Below, piece after piece: positions 58,694 through 64,000 of a DNA stretch of 64,000 nucleotides. The translations under genes and the position numbers were made by a program. The DNA is from Rutidosis leptorrhynchoides. Lineage: Eukaryota > Streptophyta > Magnoliopsida > Asterales > Asteraceae. Below the pieces are notes generated by a model. It saw only the letters and a program-made list of their open reading frames with translations. It did not search any database and was not told the origin of the DNA. Location: the NCBI RefSeq assembly GCF_046630445.1, contig NC_092339.1:312665501-312729500 (forward strand). The letters run 5' to 3'. The stretch's first letter is position 1. Every line of letters starts with the position of its first letter.

Positions 58694-61600
58694 TGAAATG
58701 TCCCGTTCTTATTGATTAAAAACGTTCCATATTAATTGATTTCGTTGCGAGGTTTTGACCTCTATATGAGACGTTTTTCAAAGACTGCATTCATTTTAAA
58801 ACAAACCATAACCTTTATTTCATCAATAAAGGTTTAAAAAGCTTTACGTAGATTATCAAATAATGATAATCTAAAATATCCTGTTTACACACGACCATTA
58901 CATAATGGTTTACAATACAAATATGTTACAACAAAATAAGTTTCTTGAATGCAGTTTTTACACAATATCATACAAGCATGGACTCCAAATCTCGTCCTTA
59001 TTTAAGTATGCGACAGCGGAAGCTCTTAATAATCACCTGAGAATAAACATGCTTAAAACGTCAACAAAAATGTTGGTGAGTTATAGGTTTAACCTATATA
59101 TATCAAATCATAATAATAGACCACAAGATTTCATATTTCAATACACATCCCATACATAGAGATAAAAATCATTCATATGGTGAACACCTGGTAACCGACA
59201 TTAACAAGATGCATATATAAGAATATCCCCATCATTCCGGGACACCCTTCGGATATGATATAAATTTCGAAGTACTAAAGCATCCGGTTCTTTGGATGGG
59301 GTTTGTTAGGCCCAATAGATCTATCTTTAGGATTTGCGTCAATTAGGGTGTCTGTTCCCTAATTCTTAGATTACCAGACTTAATAAAAAGGGGCATATTC
59401 GATTTCGATCATTCAACCATATAATGTAGTTTCACGTACTTGTGTCTATTTTGTAAATCATTTATAAAACCTGCATGTATTCTCATCCCAAAAATATTAG
59501 ATTTTAAAAGTGGGACTATAACTCACTTTCACAGATTTTTACTTCGTCGGGAAGTAAGACTTGGCCACTGGTTGATTCACGAACCTATAACAATATATAC
59601 ATGTATATCAAAGTATGTTCAAAATATATTTACAACACTTTTAATATATTTTGATGTTTTAAGTTTATTAAGTCAGCTGTCCTCGTTAGTAACCTACAAC
59701 TAGTTGTCCACAGTTAGATGTACAGAAATAAATCGATAAATATTATCTTGAATCAATCCACGACCCAGTGTATACGTATCTCAGTATTGATCACAACTCA
59801 AACTATATATATTTTGGAATCAACCTCAACCCTGTATAGCTAACTCCAACATTCACATATAGAGTGTCTATGGTTGTTCCGAAATATATATAGATGTGTC
59901 GACATGATAGGTCGAAACATTGTATACGTGTCTATGGTATCTCAAGATTACATAATATACAATACAAGTTGATTAAGTTATGGTTGGAATAGATTTGTTA
60001 CCAATTTTCACGTAGCTAAAATGAGAAAAATTATCCAATCTTGTTTTACCCATAACTTCTTCATTTTAAATCCATTTTGAGTGAATCAAATTGCTATGGT
60101 TTCATATTGAACTCTATTTTATGAATCTAAACAGAAAAGTATAGGTTTATAGTCGGAAAAATAAGTTACAAGTCGTTTTTGTAAAGGTAGTCATTTCAGT
60201 CGAAAGAACGACGTCTAGATGACCATTTTAGAAAACATACTTCCACTTTGAGTTTAACCATAATTTTTGGATATAGTTTCATGTTCATAATAAAAATCAT
60301 TTTCTCAGAATAACAAATTTTAAATCAAAGTTTATCATAGTTTTTAATTAACTAACCCAAAACAGCCCGCGGTGTTACTACGACGGCGTAAATCTGGTTT
60401 TACGGTGTTTTTCGTGTTTCCAGGTTTTAAATCATTAAGTTAGCATATCATATAGATATAGAACATGTGTTTAGTTGATTTTAAAAGTCAAGTTAGAAGG
60501 ATTAACTTTTGTTTGCGAACAAGTTTAGAATTAACTAAACTATGTTCTAGTGATTACAAGTTTAAACCTTCGAATAAGATAGCTTTATATGTATGAATCG
60601 AATGATGTTATGAACATCATTACTACCTTAATTTCCTTGGATAAACCTACTGGAAAAGATAAAAATGGATCTAGCTTCAATGGATCCTTGGATGGCTCGA
60701 AGTTCTTGAAGCAGAATCATGACACGAAAACAAGTTCAAGTAAGATCATCACTTGAAATAAGATTGTTATAGTTATAGAAATTGAACCAAAGTTTGAATA
60801 TGATTATTACCTTGTATTAGAATGATAACCTACTGTAAGAAACAAAGATTTCTTGAGGTTGGATGATCACCTTACAAGATTGGAAGTGAGCTAGCAAACT
60901 TGAAAGTATTCTTGATTTTATGAAACTAGAACTTTTGGAATTTATGAAGAACACTTAGAACTTGAAGATAGAACTTGAGAGAGATCAATTAGATGAAGAA
61001 AATTGAAGAATGAAAGTGTTTGTAGGTGTTTTTGGTCGTTGGTGTATGGATTAGATATAAAGGATATGTAATTTTGTTTTCATGTAAATAAGTCATGAAT
61101 GATTACTCATATTTTTGTAATTTTATGAGATATTTCATGCTAGTTGCCAAATGATGGTTCCCACATGTGTTAGGTGACTCACATGGGCTGCTAAGAGCTG
61201 ATCATTGGAGTATATATACCAATAGTTCATACATCTAAAAGCTGTGTATTGTACGAGTACGAATACGGGTGCATACGAGTAGAATTGTTGATGAAACTGA
61301 ACGAGGATGTAATTGTAAGCATTTTTGTTAAGTAGAAGTATTTTGATAAGTGTATTGAAGTCTTTCAAAAGTGTATAAATACATATTAAAACACTACATG
61401 TATATACATTTTAACTGAGTCGTTAAGTCATCGTTAGTCGTTACATGTAAGTGTTGTTTTGAAACCTTTAGGTTAACGATCTTGTTAAATGTTGTTAACC
61501 CAATGTTTATAATATCAAATGAGATTTTAAATTATTATATTATCATGATATTATCATGTATGAATATCTCTTAATATGATATATATACATTAAATGTCTT

Positions 61601-61946
61601 TACAACGATAATCGTTACATATATGTCTCGTTTAAAAATCATTAAGTTAGTAGTCTTGTTTTTACATATGTAGTTCATTGTTAATATACTTTATGATATG
61701 TTTTCTTATCATAGTATCATGTTAACTATATATATATATATCCATATATATGTCATCATATAGTTTTTACAAGTTTTAACGTTCATGAATCACCGATCAA
61801 CTTGGGTGGTCAATTGTCTATATGAAACATATTTCAATTAATCAAGTCTTAACAAGTTTGATTGCTTAACATGTTGGAAACATTTAATCATGTAAATATC
61901 AATCTCAATTAATATATATAAACATGGAAAAGTTCGGGTCACTACA
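58694..61946 (-). repeat. Element 4 5' LTR
   Basis: 3253 bp, partner of 48864-52122. It carries the promoter of the element; I could not place a TATA box with confidence. Confidence 0.96.
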
Positions 61947-61951
61947 AGTTT

Positions 61952-62668
61952 AAACCAAAAATCCCTTAGCTTTGGTAACTAGTAACTGTCGGTTATAAGA
62001 ACTGGTGGGTGCGAGTAGTAGTATATGGATCCATAGGGCTTGATATCCCCGTCCGAGCTAGAGCACTAGCCTTTTAACGGACGTATGCTATTTGAGAAGC
62101 GTACACGTTGGTTTGCGTGTATTATTAAGATGATTATACAAAGGGTATAAAATATATATACGTTAAGTTTAGTTACCAGGGTGCTCAATTTTGTAGAATA
62201 TTTTGATAAACGTTTTTGGATGAAACAACTGAAATCTTGTGGTCCACCTTTATATACAGATTATGCGAAACACTAAAACTATGAACTCACCAACCTTTGT
62301 GTTGACATTTGTTAGCATGTTTATTCTCAGGTTCCCTAGAAGTCTTTCGCTGTTCGCTTATACGTTATACAAGCTATGTGCATGGAGTCATACATGCTTT
62401 ATTCAAGAAAACTTTGCATTCACAAAATCATCACCGTGTATCTTATTTTGAATATCAACGGATGTAGTATTGTAAACTATTATATACGGTAATTTTCTAT
62501 ACGTAGAAATCATTAGACGTCGAAAACCTTGGATTTATATATTCATTTATGGTGTGCCTTTTTAAAAGAATGCAATGTTTACAAAACGTATCATATAGAG
62601 GTCAAAACCTCACTATGAAATCAATGAATGATGTATTCGTCCAAAGTGGATTTGGAACGATCGTCACA
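61952..62668 (+). mobile_element. Element 5 LTR, right fragment
   Basis: Resumes the LTR cut at 48863. It shares TTTAAACCAAAAAT...CCCTTAGC and AACTCACCAACC...GTTGACATTTGTTAGCATGTTTATTCTCAGGT (62283-62333) with the solo LTR. It also has CGTATCATATAGAGGTCAAAACCTC (62588-62612), near the 3' end of every related LTR here. The end is approximate because the next bases are already gag-pol coding. Confidence 0.8.
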
Positions 62669-64000
62669 GTGGGCCAGCACGTGGAAGAGTCTTCAACATG
62701 AACGCCCGAGATGCCCATGAGGATCCTGATTTGGTCACAGGTACATTCACTATCAACAATCTATTAGCTTCTGTCTTGTTTGATACTGGTGCCGATAGGA
62801 GTTATGTAGATAGACACTTTTTCTCTAAGATAGATTGGTCGTTAGTACCTTTGGAGGAGAGTATGCTTGTTGAGATAGCCAATGGAAAACTTGAGAAAGT
62901 TGACCAAATTGGTCGAGGAGGTATAATAAACTTAGCTGGTGTAGATTTTGAGATTGAATTGATACCCATCAAGTTGGGAAGCTTTGATGTGATTGTCGGT
63001 ATGGACTGGTTGTCTAAGGTAAGAGCCAAAGTTATATGTGGTGAGAATATTCTCCGTATACCATGCGAAGATGGTGAGCCTCTGATTGTTTACGGAGATA
63101 GATGTAGTCCAAAGTTGAACCTTATTAGTTGCTTGAAGGCACAAAAGGTTATGAAGAAGGGACGTTTTGCTGTTTTGGCGCATGTGAAGAAGCTAGAAGT
63201 TGAAGAGAAAAGGGTGGAGGATTCACAATTCCCAACGTCTTTCCAGAAGAATTACCGGGATTACCACCGCCGAGATCAGTGGAATTTCAGATCGATCTAG
63301 TACCAGGAGCTGCACCTATAGCCTGCGCACCTTACCGACTAGAACCTTCTGAACTGCAAGAGTTGCAGAGTCAACTACAGGAACTACTAGACCGTGGATT
63401 TATCCGACCGAGTTCATCGCCTTGGGGCGTACCTGTTTTGTTCGTGAAGAAGAAGGAAGGATCTTTCCGTATGTGTATCGATTATCGTGAACTGAACAAT
63501 TTGACGATCAAGAATCGGTATCCACTTCCCAGAATTGATGATCTTTTAAATCAGCTGCAAGGATCCAGTGTTTACTCCAAGATTGATTTACGATCAGGTT
63601 ATCACCAGTTGAGGGTGAAGGAGAGCGATGTGATGAAGACTACGTTCAGAACCCGTTATGGCCATTATGAGTTTCTTGTGATGCCATTCAGTTTAACCAA
63701 CGCACCTGTCGTGTTTATGGATCTCATGAATCGTGTATACAAGCCATATCTGGACAAGTTCGTTATCGTCTTCATAGATGATATCCTCATCTATTCCAAA
63801 AGCGAAGAAGAACATGAGCAACATCTTCGACTCATGCTAGAACTCTTGAGACAAGAGCAACTTTATGCCAAATTCTCCAAGTGCGAATTTTAGTTGAAGG
63901 AAGTTCAATTTCTTGGTCATATCGTGAGTGATCAGGGTATCAAAGTCGATCCCGCAAATATCGAAGCTGTCAGCAAGTTTGAAACCCCTACTACTCCGAC
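62669..64000 (+). pseudogene. Element 5 protease and reverse transcriptase (Tekay-like), inactivated, runs off the window
   Basis: Coding starts abruptly with GPARGRVFNMNAR, the segment that lies just after the zinc knuckles in Element 4. Gag, leader and primer-binding site are missing. Protease: VLFDTGADRSYVD (about 62775-62813) and GSFDVIVGMDWLSKV. A frameshift near 63230 leads to reverse transcriptase from 63279: [43 protein letters not shown] (FIDD intact). A TAG at 63892 replaces the Trp seen in Element 4. Coding similarity ([18 protein letters not shown]) continues to the window end. Confidence 0.92.

Larger units (their letters stand above)
48864..61946 (-). mobile_element. Element 4: young, coding-complete Tekay/Del-like chromovirus with F-box ORF, 13.1 kb
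   Basis: On the minus strand, flanked by AGTTT (48859-48863 and 61947-61951). In element direction: 5' LTR (61946-58694), primer-binding site, acidic ORF, F-box ORF, internal polypurine/LTR junction copy, one gag-pol ORF, polypurine tract, 3' LTR (52122-48864). The LTRs differ at about a dozen positions plus one AT-repeat indel in 3.25 kb, by eye (about 0.4%). That implies insertion within a few hundred thousand years if a rate near 1e-8 per site per year applies. It split the LTR of Element 5. Confidence 0.96.

Overview
The window is nuclear DNA of a flowering plant. It is AT-rich, has one intronless pentatricopeptide-repeat (PPR) gene, and is otherwise almost all transposable elements. The LTR style and the element mix suggest an asterid, probably Asteraceae; that is recall-based inference and unproven. 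I saw no rRNA, tRNA or CRISPR array.

Left part (1-10808): a 200-bp hAT-type MITE with an 8-bp target duplication (559-758); a PLS-class PPR gene on the minus strand (933-2528); a partial duplication of the PPR start region into which a 558-bp non-autonomous Helitron has inserted (2827-3384); a small inverted-repeat MITE-like element; a decayed LINE (3713-9479) split by a 2.65-kb solo LTR (4268-6917, duplication TCATA) and by unassigned DNA; a second, decayed Helitron copy with long ATT repeats; and a chromovirus-type LTR remnant.

Middle and right (10809-64000): nested LTR retrotransposons, resolved by exact target-site duplications. Element 3 is an old Athila-type Ty3 element with its 5' LTR at 10809-12638. 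It was invaded between LTR and primer-binding site by Element 1, a Tekay/Del-like chromovirus on the minus strand (12649-26117, duplication TAACC). Its RNase H region was invaded by Element 2, another Athila-type element (30110-48168, duplication CACTA). Element 3 is cut off inside its integrase near 48690, where it meets the LTR of Element 5, a Tekay-like element on the plus strand. That LTR is split by Element 4 (48864-61946, duplication AGTTT), a close relative of Element 1. Element 5 then continues as broken pol to the window end.

Element 4 is young. Its LTRs differ at only about a dozen places in 3.25 kb (counted by eye), and gag-pol is one open frame of 1534 codons ending in a chromodomain-like segment. 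Elements 1 and 4 share an unusual layout: between primer-binding site and gag they carry an acidic ORF and a 227-residue F-box-like ORF in the sense direction. A copy of the polypurine-tract/LTR junction lies between the F-box ORF and gag. Element 2 is unusual in another way: a second retropepsin-like domain follows the integrase in the same frame, then a small zinc-knuckle-like ORF and a broken, possibly spliced ATHILA ORF-1-like gene. Its LTR and 3' region carry repeated copies of the 16-bp palindrome CCATGCGATCGCATGG. The captured F-box module and the duplicated protease are the best candidates for undescribed biology here.
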